Source: Mercenaria mercenaria (Eukaryota > Mollusca > Bivalvia > Venerida > Veneridae). Taken from it: 64,000 nt of DNA. The notes below the pieces were generated by a model. That model was not told where the DNA came from. It worked only from the letters and a program-made list of their open reading frames with translations, and ran no database searches. The DNA is taken from assembly GCF_021730395.1 (NCBI RefSeq), contig NC_069363.1:50897001-50961000 (forward strand). Reading direction: 5' to 3'. Position 1 is the first letter of the stretch, and each line of letters starts with the position of its first letter. Positions 12,479-21,960 of this stretch are shown one piece after another. The position numbers and the translations under genes are program-made.

Positions 12479-12964
12479 ATGTCTAGAGGTCAAGTGATTC
12501 ATGGGGAAGCAAAACGATTGGTCACTTATGATAACTCTTTCGTCCGTAAAACTGCAAAAGAATCTGGTATTCCATATAATACATTAAGAGATCATATAAA
12601 TGGCCAATATGCAGGTTTCATTAGAGAGAATCATTAAACCTGAGGAGGAAGAGTCATTAGTTATTAAGTCATTAAGTATATGGCATCAAGGGGTCTTCCT
12701 CTTACACGTGACGACATCAAACGCTTTGCTGGTGAAATAATCAAACAACGAAATCCAACTTCTAATATTCCGTCAGAAAAATGGATATACGCTCTTTTTT
12801 ACAGAAATCCTGACTTGTCTTCGAGAAAAGCACATGCCTTCAAGAGGGAGAGGGTTTCAGTGTCGCAGCACATAACTGATGACTATTTTGCTCTGCTCAA
12901 ATCTACAATTCAAGAACTGTCTCTTGAAAATATTGGCACATATTTTAGTGAAGAAAATTGTTGA
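12479..12964 (+). pseudogene. Pogo/Tigger-type transposase, N-terminal fragment
   Basis: The first piece (from ATG 12479) encodes an HTH of the psq/CENP-B type (KTAKESGIPYNTLRDHI). A second piece, around 12608-12680 in another frame, encodes a KPEEEESLVIKSLS helix. The third (12680-12964) encodes RGLPLTRDDIKRFAGEII, then a YRNPDLSSRKAHAF segment. This order (psq HTH, linker with acidic EEE, CENP-B-type second domain) is that of pogo/Tigger/Jerky transposases, which bind their own TIRs and cut via a DDE/DDD domain. The catalytic part is absent and at least two frame changes separate the pieces, so it is a relic. Adjacent 12935-13214 is shared with 32854-33129. Confidence 0.75.
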
Positions 12965-13214
12965 ACTGGTATATGTTTTAACTGTAGAAGTTTATTAGTA
13001 GATACATTATATCTTTATAGTTGTGAATGTGTGTTTATGAGTGGACCTTAGACTTTTAATAGATTTATAAAACTGCTCTTACTCTTGTGTCTTCATTTAA
13101 TTTTACATATGTGTTGACCTTTCTTATTTATAAACAAAGTGGTATGGTAATAATTCAAAGCATTATTGCAGAACTTAGCAGTATAATAACTTTGAAATAA
13201 CCCAGAAAGTGGTT
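12935..13214 (+). repeat. Dispersed repeat X, copy A
   Basis: From GCACATATTTTAGTGAA through TGTAGAAGTTTATTAGTAGA, GTCTTCATTTAATTTTACAT and AACTTTGAAATAACCCAGAA, this matches 32854-33129 in direct orientation at roughly 80%. It follows the pogo fragment, so it may be that element's 3' part. Confidence 0.75.
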
Positions 13215-13300
13215 TATTAAGGAATCCTGGATTTTCCTTAAAATAATTAAACTGTGTGGTACACCTGGGCTTTTGCAAAGACATAGTATTAATTTTGTGT

Positions 13301-13600
13301 GCGAATTTCTTTGTGAATTTACTGTTTTACACTGTTTAAAGGACAGTGAGTAACTTCGGGGGTATCTTATTGCGCCACTTTAGAGCAAGTTTCAAGTTAA
13401 TCGGGCTGATATTGATAAAGTTATTCTGTCTATATCTTCTGCGCGTTTGATGCATTGTAACATCCCAATTGCGCGCTCACGCTGTATTTGATTCAGTCGT
13501 GCCATGCAACCAACACTATTTTTTTTAACTTTATGCTGTTTTTCGAGTGAGTCAATCATCAATGTTCCTAATGACAATACAAATTCACAAAGAAAATCGT
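13301..13600. repeat. Possible MITE with TTTCTTTGTGAATTT ends
   Basis: CGAATTTCTTTGTGAATTTA at 13304 is inverted at about 13580-13600 (AAATTCACAAAGAAAATCG). The 300-bp interior has no gene. Ends and target duplication are not cleanly defined. Confidence 0.45.
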
Positions 13601-13734
13601 TAATTACACGCGCACATGAATTTCGTGCAAAACGGCTATTGTGAGACTACTGACTTCACGGTTGATCATTTTTTTTTAAAATTTAACACGTGAAGTTCTT
13701 CAAGTGTAATGTGGTATGAAGAAAACAAGTCAAG

Positions 13735-14207
13735 GGGGGGTGGGGTCCCAGTTAGGTGTCTGCGCAAAATGTTTTTTGATTTTCTTTATATTTTATGACA
13801 ATATACCTACATGTATTGAGTTTCATTTACAAGTGTCACTGTTACAAGTTTTGACTTACTGTTATAGATATTCACATTTAAAGTGGGTGGGGTAATTTGA
13901 CATGTGACCAGCCAGGAACACAATTTCCGTTGTTTTTTTCAAAAATGGTTCAAACTTTTTACCTAGAACTTTCATGTTAAAATAACTATGCAATGGACAT
14001 TCACACAACATGTTGCATTTTAAATTGTCTTGAATTCTTTTTTTTATCACAGAGCCATAAAGTGGCCTAATCAAATTTAATTATTTTCAATGGACAAACT
14101 TCACCAAAAATCTAAAACATTTTTTATTAGTTGAGATATTCAGGTCTTATTTTCAGCAGATACTGTAAACTAAATAAATATTAAAATGACAATATATCAG
14201 TACACTC
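13735..14207 (-). repeat. Dispersed repeat Y, copy A (inverted)
   Basis: This 470-bp block is the reverse complement of 32130-32612 at about 85-90% by eye. Read on the minus strand, both copies contain a matching short peptide frame (IQDNLKCNMLCEC, then LHSYF and GKKFEPFLKK). That hints at a decayed coding exon of an unidentified element, although neither copy is long enough to name. Copies A and B face each other across the RAGL transposon. Confidence 0.75.
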
Positions 14208-14625
14208 TGATTTATATTGGGAGAGTTATATTAAAACAGTTTTAAATTACATGTATATCAAATATCAGATAATTTTAGACTCGTAACCTAAGAATAAAAC
14301 TAATTCCTCCCGAATCAAGCATATTTTTCCACGAGTTAATGCATCACAAAACAGATTTTAAAATACTGCCTCATTACTGGCCGAAATATTTCAAACCACG
14401 CACAATTTCCTAAACCATTGCTAAAAGACAGCTGGTTTGGCTAAGAGCAAAAAAATGCGCAAACAAAGGCACAGGTTTTCATTCAATTGTGTAATCACTT
14501 GAATAAAGGAAAAAACATATATGTAGGTGCATTATACTAATACAATTATGCGTTGAAACTTTTCATGTCAACAGTGTTGACAGGTTACACAGTTTATGAT
14601 TCTATATAGGCTATGTATAGGTAGG
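14208..14625. other. Left flank of the RAGL transposon
   Basis: AT-rich with no gene or repeat recognised. The last five bases before the element (14626-14630) are the target duplication. Confidence 0.5.
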
Positions 14626-14630
14626 AATTG
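14626..14630 (+). repeat. Target-site duplication AATTG, left copy
   Basis: AATTG lies immediately outside the left TIR and recurs immediately outside the right TIR at 24401-24405. Five base pairs is the duplication length made by RAG and Transib transposases. Confidence 0.93.
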
Positions 14631-14642
14631 CACTAACAAACT
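14631..14642 (+). repeat. RAGL left terminal inverted repeat
   Basis: CACTAACAAACT, exactly mirrored at 24389-24400. Farther in, similarity is patchy: TGTGCTTATG on the left corresponds to TGTGCTATT on the right with shifted spacing. No obvious RSS nonamer follows. Confidence 0.93.
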
Positions 14643-15506
14643 CGCTTGCTCCTGTGCTTATGAATAAATTATGCAAATGAAGCGGCCATATTGGATATCG
14701 GTCAAAAAACATAAGAACATAAGTCAATCAAGCGCACCGCATGCCAAACCGAAAGTAAAACTACCGTTCAAGTTTTCAGGTCGATATCAGGTAACTAAAG
14801 TGTCCAAATCATGGCAACTTGGTATAATTTATATGTATAATGATTGATCATCAAAACAGAATTAAAAGTTAGAAATTCTGAGACAAGTATTTTATCTACG
14901 CATGTTATAAATCGTAGGTAAGTGCAAGAACGGTATCGGTACAGTCAGTGAGTTGTCCAGAAGATGCTCATTTTATATTATTTAGAAATTTTTTTGAAAA
15001 CAGAGACAATTTTTTCTAAAAGCATCAGTGAATATACTTCACGTTTTGAGTCCATTTGGGTAGTGTCCACCCCACGTTTTCAGTGTCTTGGACATCAAAG
15101 TCGTTTGTTTACAAAACGTTGACCGCTAACAGCTAAAAGCTGCACATATTCAGTGACGTGCTGATACCGTTATATTAAACAGTTTAGAACGAAATCGGCC
15201 AGGAATAATATTTTCGAACGTTATTTCCTGAAATTAACTATGAAATATGAAACTTCAAGGCGATCTCTGTCCGCATTATGCATATTCAAGAAGAGTCGAG
15301 GTAGTTTGATGAAATAAAGTTCGATTTTCAAAAACATGCAACAAAAATATTAATTGCTACTACATGAATTTCACATAACAAAGTTAGTGTTATGTTTTCG
15401 TCCAGACTTGGTCTTCTGTTTTGAAAAAAAAATAGACCTTAAGTATAGTGTTCGCCATTATTTATATAATAGTCAAATGAACTGTATAGGGCCATTATGA
15501 CTGCCT

Positions 15507-15527
15507 TGTCTTTTTTAGCAGAAAACT
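15507..15527 (+). promoter_or_regulatory. Probable 3' splice site before the RAG1L start codon
   Basis: CTTGTCTTTTTTAG (AG at 15517-15518) is a strong acceptor-like tract nine bases before the first RAG1L ATG (15528). It suggests a non-coding 5' exon farther toward the left TIR, which was not located. Confidence 0.5.
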
Positions 15528-15602
15528 ATGTCTGAGTCTGACTCGTCAGACTCGCCAGTGTGCAAGAAAAAGAAGCTAGTGAGTGTGACACAGGAAGAAA
15601 TG
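15528..15602 (+). CDS. RAG1L: RAG1-like recombinase, coding exon 1
   Basis: Twenty-five codons beginning MSESDSSDSP, a serine/aspartate-rich start followed by a CKKKKL basic cluster that could be a nuclear localisation signal. The exon ends GAAATG before a GTATGA donor and joins in phase 0 to the exon starting 16662. The protein is expected to be the N-terminus of the nuclear recombinase. The exon call rests on the ATG, the upstream acceptor, the donor and frame continuity; no transcript was available. The low-complexity acidic start is not conserved with vertebrate RAG1 in any way I can show. Confidence 0.6.
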
Positions 15603-16661
15603 GTATGAACCTGAAAAGTTTATAGCATTATTATTTCAATGTTGAATACAGTCTGGTAGCCTTAAAAATATAGATGTCTGATTTTAAGTGCAGTGCGACA
15701 GATATTAAAAACCGGTGACGACATACTTTTTCATAACTGTTCTTTATTCAAACACATTTATAAAATCTGCAGATAATTTATATAGCTTTAAACGTCTTCA
15801 AAATAAACGTGCATTTGTATATTGTTTTATTAAACCCTTGTGAAACTGGCAATGGTAAATGTTTGTATGTTTTCGAAATATTAATAAAGCATTAAAAATA
15901 AAAATAATTTACAAAAGAAGCAATATACAAATGTACGATGCTGGTGATGGGCATGATATCATATATAATATATAATCGCCAACTGCTCTTAAAGGTTATG
16001 GGTATGCTTTTATCAATCGGGTAAGCTTGCATAATATCAATAATAGTATTAGTGTAGCATGAATATAAACTTACGTAGTTAAAATGATCTGATTTGGTAG
16101 GTTTTTGCTTGGGATGTAAAGCATCAAAATATATAGAAAATGTATCTATAAAATTTCTGACCTGATCAGGGCCAATTTTTGCAGTACATTTACTGACAGT
16201 GGTTCTATTCCGGTGCTAGCCTGTTCAGCTATTATCTTTGGAAAAGAAACTTACCAATCGAGAAGATGCCAAATTGTCTTAAATATCTAAAATCATTAAT
16301 TGTGTTATTTGCAATGATTGGGTATAAATTAAAATTTATCAGATCATTTTAATATAGGCCAAAAAAGAGACTTGTTTCTGGTCACCCGAATGTCTTAAAA
16401 TCTTTAAAGGAAGTGTAAATGTATGTCCAAACAGTGAAACAAAGCGATATTCGTTATTAATTAGCTTATCATTGACTTTATTGACGATAGTTTCTGTCAT
16501 TTCACTATGACAGACATAAAGGGCAACATATTTCAATGTAAAACTAAAATAAAAAACCGACCTTCCGACCATGATCATTTGTTCAGGTCCGTGGCCAGAA
16601 ACAGGTCTGTTTTTAGGCTTTATAACTGCTTGGTATGTATATCTCTACATTCTGATTACAG
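15603..16661 (+). other. RAG1L intron 1
   Basis: A 1,059-bp AT-rich interval from GTATGA to CTGATTACAG, full of stops in all frames. Small open frames inside it (for example minus strand 16339-16578) show no domain. Confidence 0.6.
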
Positions 16662-17099
16662 CTGAATGTTGATGAAGGTTCACCCATCCATTCATCACAA
16701 GACCTATTTGCTTCTAGCCCGCTTAAAGCTCATTCACAAGATTTGTTTCCATCAAGTTCGCATTCTTTGCATGAACCTTCTGATCAAATGTGGCAAGAAT
16801 ACTTAGATCCCAATAAGGGAGATTATAACTTCAAATCGTCCCCAACTTCTTCATGTAATATAGTAACTTGTGATCATGTTGAGAAATGTAAACTTTTAGA
16901 AAATGAAAATAATGATCTTCGTCGAGAAAATGAAAAACTTAGTCGTGAAAATGAAGAACTAAAAGAAGAAATCAAAAGTCTTAAGAAAAACTGTAATGAG
17001 TCATTATTACAAGAAAACTTCAACTTAAGAGAAAAAATTGAAGAACTTAATTCCATACTGCATTTGCAATCTACAGACACACAATATGAATGTCCATAA
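16662..17099 (+). CDS. RAG1L: RAG1-like recombinase, exon 2, coiled-coil part
   Basis: Read in phase with exon 1, this begins LNVDEGSPIHSSQDLFASSP, a serine-rich linker. There follows CDHVEKCKLLENENNDLRRE and a charged heptad stretch (ENEKLSRENEELKEEIKSLK) predicted as a coiled coil. The frame closes at TAA 17097-17099. The RAG1 zinc-binding region continues one frame over from about 17086, so a frame change lies somewhere in about 17060-17098, or translation of the next part starts at ATG 17086. A coiled coil this far upstream is not a feature of vertebrate RAG1 that I know of and may be particular to this lineage. Confidence 0.6.
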   Translation: MNVDEGSPIHSSQDLFASSPLKAHSQDLFPSSSHSLHEPSDQMWQEYLDPNKGDYNFKSSPTSSCNIVTCDHVEKCKLLENENNDLRRENEKLSRENEELKEEIKSLKKNCNESLLQENFNLREKIEELNSILHLQSTDTQYECP

Positions 17100-17382
17100 A
17101 GGGTATCTAGAAAGTTCATGCAGAACATGCGGAAGTACATTTCCGAAAAAGCAGAAAAATTTTCCTAAACAAGCATATGCTGAAGAGATCAAAGCTATTT
17201 ATGACATTTCAGTAAATGAAGACAATGATGATATTTATCCAAAATCAGTCTGCTCAAACTGTAGAATCAGATTTTATAAATTTAGACAAAGTATTCAAAA
17301 GCAAGAACAATTTTCTGGAAATTTTCCCAAACTTTATAATTATAGCGTGCACACAGAGAACTGTGCGTTTTTGTTTAAATAA
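17086..17382 (+). CDS. RAG1L: RAG1-like recombinase, N-terminal zinc-binding part
   Basis: From ATG 17086 the frame reads MNVHKGYLESSCRTCGSTF. It continues to IKAIYDISVNEDNDDIYPKS and VCSNCRIRFYKFRQ, then HTENCAF. This parallels the vertebrate RAG1 N-terminal zinc region in order and spacing: CRICGNSF, then IDVKADVDSIHP..FCHNCW, then HTPSCDIC. The first two CxxC pairs are visible. The third (CxxC after HTENC) is completed only if the frame moves at the T5 run 17368-17372 into that of the main open frame, giving C-A-F-C. In the sequence as given, this frame stops at 17380-17382. The region is thought to support RAG1 dimerisation or ubiquitin-ligase function in vertebrates. Confidence 0.75.
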   Translation: MNVHKGYLESSCRTCGSTFPKKQKNFPKQAYAEEIKAIYDISVNEDNDDIYPKSVCSNCRIRFYKFRQSIQKQEQFSGNFPKLYNYSVHTENCAFLFK

Positions 17383-19990
17383 ATCTCAAAGCGGGCGTAA
17401 AGAAAAGCCTGAATTGTGTGTGAAAAGGAAAGTTACTTTTTCAGAAAAAGTCACTGATACTGCCTCAGAAACTGAGACCGGCTCAGAAACTGAGACAGGT
17501 GAAGATGAACCTACAATAGATTCAGACAGTTATTCAGCAGCTAAAAGACTGCGTTTTCAGGATGTAGGAAGTACTTCTGAAGAACAATTTAACTGCGAAA
17601 TAACTAGTATTGATATTGAAAAAATAAATGAAAAAAAACTAGCTGAAATATTTCAGTGCAGTATATGCAAAGGCGTACCGACAATTCCAAGTCTCACGCG
17701 ATGCTCGCATATTTACTGTAAGTCATGTATTCTTGCTTGGTTAAAAACTGCTAATGTGTGTCCAGTTTGCAGGTCCTTCATTACAGCAGCCGATACTGCT
17801 TCACTATCAGGTCAGCTTTTACTGCTGTACGAAACTATGACATTGTCATGTAAATATACTGGTTGTTCATTTATTTCAACAATAAGCAACTTTAAGACTC
17901 ATGAAGATTTGTGTAAGTTTGGAAAGTATCCAGCTCTCTTTTCAGCTTCTTCCAAGCGAGTATCTACGGTTACTAAAGTTCCGATATATGACTGTTCTAA
18001 TAAGTATTTAAAACAGAAGCGTCTGAAAGGTTTAAATGACTTGGTTACCGAATTCTGCCAAACAAACACAGAAGATAAAGGCGACGCTTTATTTTTTCTT
18101 TTACAGCAGCACTTAAAAGATACAAATGACACTAGACAAAATGACATTAATGATATATGGAGAAATATTAATTCAAAATTGACTCCAAGTCAGTGTCTTG
18201 CTTTACGCGTCGATACACTTCAGAGCAAAACACAGTATAAGGCGCAATATAATTATCTTAAGAAAAATGTTCGCAATCCCTTGCAATCACCTAGTGTTAT
18301 TGATGATCTAGAACTTTTATATGCACCAAGCTCTACGCGCTACAGCATCCAAGGATTAGAATTCACAGACAATTATTACCATACTCCAACTAAGGTAGTA
18401 AACAGAACTGAGTACACATGTAAAGATAGCTCCTTTGAGCCACTAGATGTTTTGCAAGACTTCCAGCCAGTAATGCCAGAATTTGCATCACCTAATATTA
18501 AAGGTGTGCGATGGAGCTATCCTGATGCAATAGCAAGTACATTAAGGGAACTTGAGCCAAAACTTGTTTCTGGTCTTAAGCAAAATAAAATTGACCCAAA
18601 TGATCCTAATATCTTACTAATCACTAGCATTAAAGATGGTGCTGACGGTCTAGGAGACGTGTCGATTCACAAGGAATTGTCTGATCGGTTTTTACCTGAT
18701 AAAGCGTTTCGATTTTCTTTTTGTGTTTTTAAAATTGAAGCTGTAGTTAGTAATCGCGAGCCAGTTGAAATTTTCGTAGAGGAAAAACCTAACTCAGTTC
18801 GAACAAACAGGCCATTGCTTGAAGCGATCTGCGACGAAAACAATAGAGCTTCTAGTTTAGTGTGTCTTTTGCCCATAGAAAACGAGCGAGCGTTTTTGAA
18901 AGATAAAATATTAAGAGTACAACACAAAGATGGGTGGCGAAGACACTGTCTTAAATTCTATACTAGTATGATTGATGAAAAATTGGATAGGAAAGAGAGC
19001 GGTTTAGCTGGAAGCGGATCTAGATACCTTTGTACACTTTGCGAAGCCACAACTCAGAGTGCAGTAAAAGATCTTGGCAGTTTCCAAATTTCTAGAACTT
19101 ACAGTGAAACAAAAGAAATCGCCGAGTATATCCGTGTAAATCCTGACAGACTTTCGCAGTCGGCTATCGACAACATATCCAAGGGTGTTAAACGTACACC
19201 AACCTTACAAGCGGAAGCTATTGAAAAGTGTTTAGATGCAACTCACGCAGATATAAACTTGGGGTCTTTTTTTAAGAAACTTCTCATAAGGGAAATTGCA
19301 ACCGTAACTCAGTGGGAAGCAATTGCAGACGTAAAACCAATCCTTAAAGATGCTGAGGTTAAATTTGACATGCATTTAAAGAAGAATATTGGCATCAACC
19401 CAGAGTTGATGATGCTAGGGAATTATGCTAGGGTTTTGTTTAACGAAGCCAATGAATCAAAAATACTTTCATATCTTCCAAATGAAGATAGAAGGAAAAA
19501 CATGTCAAGTGTTTTACAAAAGTTCAGATTCATGAGGAAGGTATATCGGTCTAAGGATCCTAAGAAGGAATGCCCCGAAGATATTTCTAAATACAAAGAA
19601 ACAGCTGTAGAAATGGCCAAGTTACTTTTAACACATTTCGGGTATGCTTCATGGCCAAATTACTTACATAAAATTGTCGAAACACGTTCAAGAATAATAG
19701 AAAGTCCAAACGGTCCTGGTACTGTAGGCGGTATAAGCGGTGAAGGGAATGAGTGCGGGAACAAGATTTTCAGGCATATGCGGAAAAACCTAGCTAGAAA
19801 GGGAAACACACAAGGTGGTCTAAGGGATGTCCTATGGTGTCACTGGCTTTATAGTAGTCCTGAACTTTCAGAGCTTGCTACATTAACATTGAAACAGGTA
19901 AGATGTAGTTTATGTTTTGAACTAGGTCATAACAGACGAACTTGTGTTATGAACAAGTCATCAACGACCTCACAGGACACACAGGCCTGA
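17216..19990 (+). CDS. RAG1L: RAG1-like recombinase, RING plus catalytic core
   Basis: A 924-codon frame; its first ~50 residues overlap the previous frame and are probably not translated, so real sequence starts near RFCLNKSQSG. Domains: acidic SETETG linker; C3HC4 RING at C148-C151-C163-H165-C168-C171-C182-C185; a C2H2-like finger C212/C217/H229/C233; RAG1 core from about 260. The DDE triad is D477 (ADGLGDVS, mouse D600), D540 (AICDENN, D708) and E846 (GEGNECGNK, E962). Zinc ligands C606 and C609 (YLCTLC) and H818 match mouse C727, C730 and H937; the partner of H942 is T823. Mouse R848 aligns with M732. The tail holds a CX2CX3GHX4C knuckle (C897-C910), as reported for amphioxus RAG1L. Expected activity: nick-hairpin cleavage and transposition at the TIRs together with RAG2L in the nucleus. 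No stop interrupts the core. Confidence 0.95.
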   Translation: MKTMMIFIQNQSAQTVESDFINLDKVFKSKNNFLEIFPNFIIIACTQRTVRFCLNKSQSGRKEKPELCVKRKVTFSEKVTDTASETETGSETETGEDEPTIDSDSYSAAKRLRFQDVGSTSEEQFNCEITSIDIEKINEKKLAEIFQCSICKGVPTIPSLTRCSHIYCKSCILAWLKTANVCPVCRSFITAADTASLSGQLLLLYETMTLSCKYTGCSFISTISNFKTHEDLCKFGKYPALFSASSKRVSTVTKVPIYDCSNKYLKQKRLKGLNDLVTEFCQTNTEDKGDALFFLLQQHLKDTNDTRQNDINDIWRNINSKLTPSQCLALRVDTLQSKTQYKAQYNYLKKNVRNPLQSPSVIDDLELLYAPSSTRYSIQGLEFTDNYYHTPTKVVNRTEYTCKDSSFEPLDVLQDFQPVMPEFASPNIKGVRWSYPDAIASTLRELEPKLVSGLKQNKIDPNDPNILLITSIKDGADGLGDVSIHKELSDRFLPDKAFRFSFCVFKIEAVVSNREPVEIFVEEKPNSVRTNRPLLEAICDENNRASSLVCLLPIENERAFLKDKILRVQHKDGWRRHCLKFYTSMIDEKLDRKESGLAGSGSRYLCTLCEATTQSAVKDLGSFQISRTYSETKEIAEYIRVNPDRLSQSAIDNISKGVKRTPTLQAEAIEKCLDATHADINLGSFFKKLLIREIATVTQWEAIADVKPILKDAEVKFDMHLKKNIGINPELMMLGNYARVLFNEANESKILSYLPNEDRRKNMSSVLQKFRFMRKVYRSKDPKKECPEDISKYKETAVEMAKLLLTHFGYASWPNYLHKIVETRSRIIESPNGPGTVGGISGEGNECGNKIFRHMRKNLARKGNTQGGLRDVLWCHWLYSSPELSELATLTLKQVRCSLCFELGHNRRTCVMNKSSTTSQDTQA
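19895..19903 (+). promoter_or_regulatory. Donor-like site before the CCGHC tail
   Basis: CAG|GTAAGA fits a strong 5' splice site and lies between K893-Q894 and V895, just upstream of the CCGHC knuckle. The frame reads through it to a well-formed motif, so it is probably unspliced. Alternative splicing here would remove the tail. Confidence 0.35.
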
Positions 19991-20004
19991 GCGTTCTCTC
20001 AGAG

Positions 20005-20010
20005 AATAAA
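20005..20010 (+). terminator. RAG1L polyadenylation signal
   Basis: AATAAA 15 bp after the RAG1L stop codon TGA (19988-19990), giving a very short 3' UTR typical of a compact transposon gene. Confidence 0.6.
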
Positions 20011-20261
20011 ATCATGTCCTCGCACTCGTTGAATTATGCTATGTAGGACACTAACCAGTACTATATTAACAAGGTGGTGGTTTCATTAGAACTTTAATAA
20101 TACCGCTATGCTTATTATAAGGAACAGCAGAATAGGGGCATGATACGAATTTCTATATATATATATATATGGAGAGAGAGTGGGAGAAAGGTCATCAAAA
20201 GGAACAGTTCAAGAAAGGCATGATACTAATTTATATAAATATATGTATTTTAATACAAGTC

Positions 20262-20545
20262 GCACCATGAGAAACTGCATTTGCGAGCAACCTGAAACCT
20301 GTGTATCCGTGCAGTCTGATCAGGATCTGTACTGTCCGCTTTAAAACCCTATAAAAGGTAGACTAGTCAGTAGCGAACAGTACGGATCGTGATAAGTCTG
20401 CACATATGCGGAGGCTGATCTGAATCAAGCTAGTCTCAAATGCAGTATATTATCTTCATGTGTTTTTATGTGCATCAGTAGAAACTAGATTGTCTTGTTT
20501 TCAATTATTTTAACGTAAAGTTTCATTCAATTACCTCCCTTTTTG

Positions 20546-20614
<69 letters not shown>

Positions 20615-21960
20615 CATCTCCATGAGAAAATTAACATACTTCGTTTGGAACCAGCATGAATCCTGGTCTGCCGGTGTATCCGTCCAGTCTGATCAGGATA
20701 CATACTGTTCGCTTTCAAACCCTATAATAGATAGTCGTTTGCGAAAAGTATGGATCCTAATAAGGCAGCACATATGCGGAATTCGTACTGGAATTACCCT
20801 GGTTTCAAATGTAGTGTATTATTTTCATTTGTGCTTTCTGTGTGCATTAGTAGAATGTCTTATTTTCACTTATTTTAACGTAACACATCATTTAATTACC
20901 TCCCTTTATATATGTATATGTATATATATATAAAGCCTCACTGTGAGTAAACAGCATAGTGTATTTACAACCAGCATGAATCCGGATCGGCCTGGGTATC
21001 CGTATTCGTTCAGACTGATCAAGAGCAATACTGTTCGATTTCAAACCCCATGATAGCTAGACTTAAGTTGTTAGCAAACAGTTTGGATCCCAAAAAGGCT
21101 CCGCAGGTGCGGAGGCTGGTCTTAATCAAGGTGGTTTCAAATGCAGTAAATTATTTTTATATGTGCATTATTTTTATATGTACTTGTTATATGCATCAGT
21201 AGAACCTAGAATGTCTTGCTTTCAATTATTCAAATGTAAAGGTTCATTCAATTATCTCCCTATATGTGTAAATATATATAAAGCCGCTCCATGAGAAAAT
21301 CAAAATACCACAGTTTCAATCAGCATGAATCCTGATCCATCAGTGTATCCGTCCAGTCTGATCAGGATACATACTGTTCGCTTTCAAACCCTATAATAGA
21401 TGGTCTTTAGCGAAAAGTATGGATCCGGAGAAGGCTGCACAGATGCAGAGGCTGATCTGGAATCATACTGGTCTCAGATGTAGTATACTATTTTTATGTG
21501 TTCTTTTTTATGTGCATCAGTAGAATTTTGTTGTTGTTTTTTTTTGCATTATTTTAACGTAACGTATCATTCAAATACCTCACTTTATGTGTATATATAT
21601 ATATAAAGCCACACCATGAGTAAAGAGCATACTGTATTTGCATCAAGCAAATATCTTGATCGGCCTGTGTATCCGCGCAGACTGATCAGGATCCATACTC
21701 TTCGATTTCAAACCCTATGATTGGTAGACTACTTTCTAGCGAACAGTATGGATCCTGAGAGAGCTGCACCTATGCGGAGGCTGATCTCGGATCATGCTAG
21801 TCGCAAATGCAGTATACTGGTTTTCTCGTAACGCAGTTAATATTTTCTTTATTTCATTATCATATTATATGCTTTTTATGTGCAAGTAGAACCTAGAATG
21901 TCCTGTTTGCAAATATTTTTACGTAACGATTCATTCAAATTCCTATCTTTATTCGTCAAT
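20262..21960 (+). repeat. Five tandem decayed palindromic-MITE copies joined by TA microsatellites
   Basis: Units start near 20262, 20614, 20930, 21283 and 21607 with CCATGAG(A/T)AAA. Each contains GTATCCG..CAGTCTGATCAGGA, TACTGTTCGCTTTCAAACCC, then the inverse half (GGATCC...GCACATATGCGGAGGCTG). They end with CAATTACCTCCCT and a TA run. The same palindromic family, much better preserved, is at 49980-50215. The array lies exactly between the RAG1L and RAG2L stop codons and makes up most of that spacer. The spacing of about 320-370 bp and the shared TA joints suggest amplification as a unit rather than five insertions. Confidence 0.8.
20549..20613. repeat. (TA)n microsatellite
   Basis: About 64 bp of uninterrupted TA between the first and second units of the spacer array. 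Shorter TA runs occur at 20154-20170, 20911-20931, 21267-21280 and 21592-21604. Confidence 0.95.
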
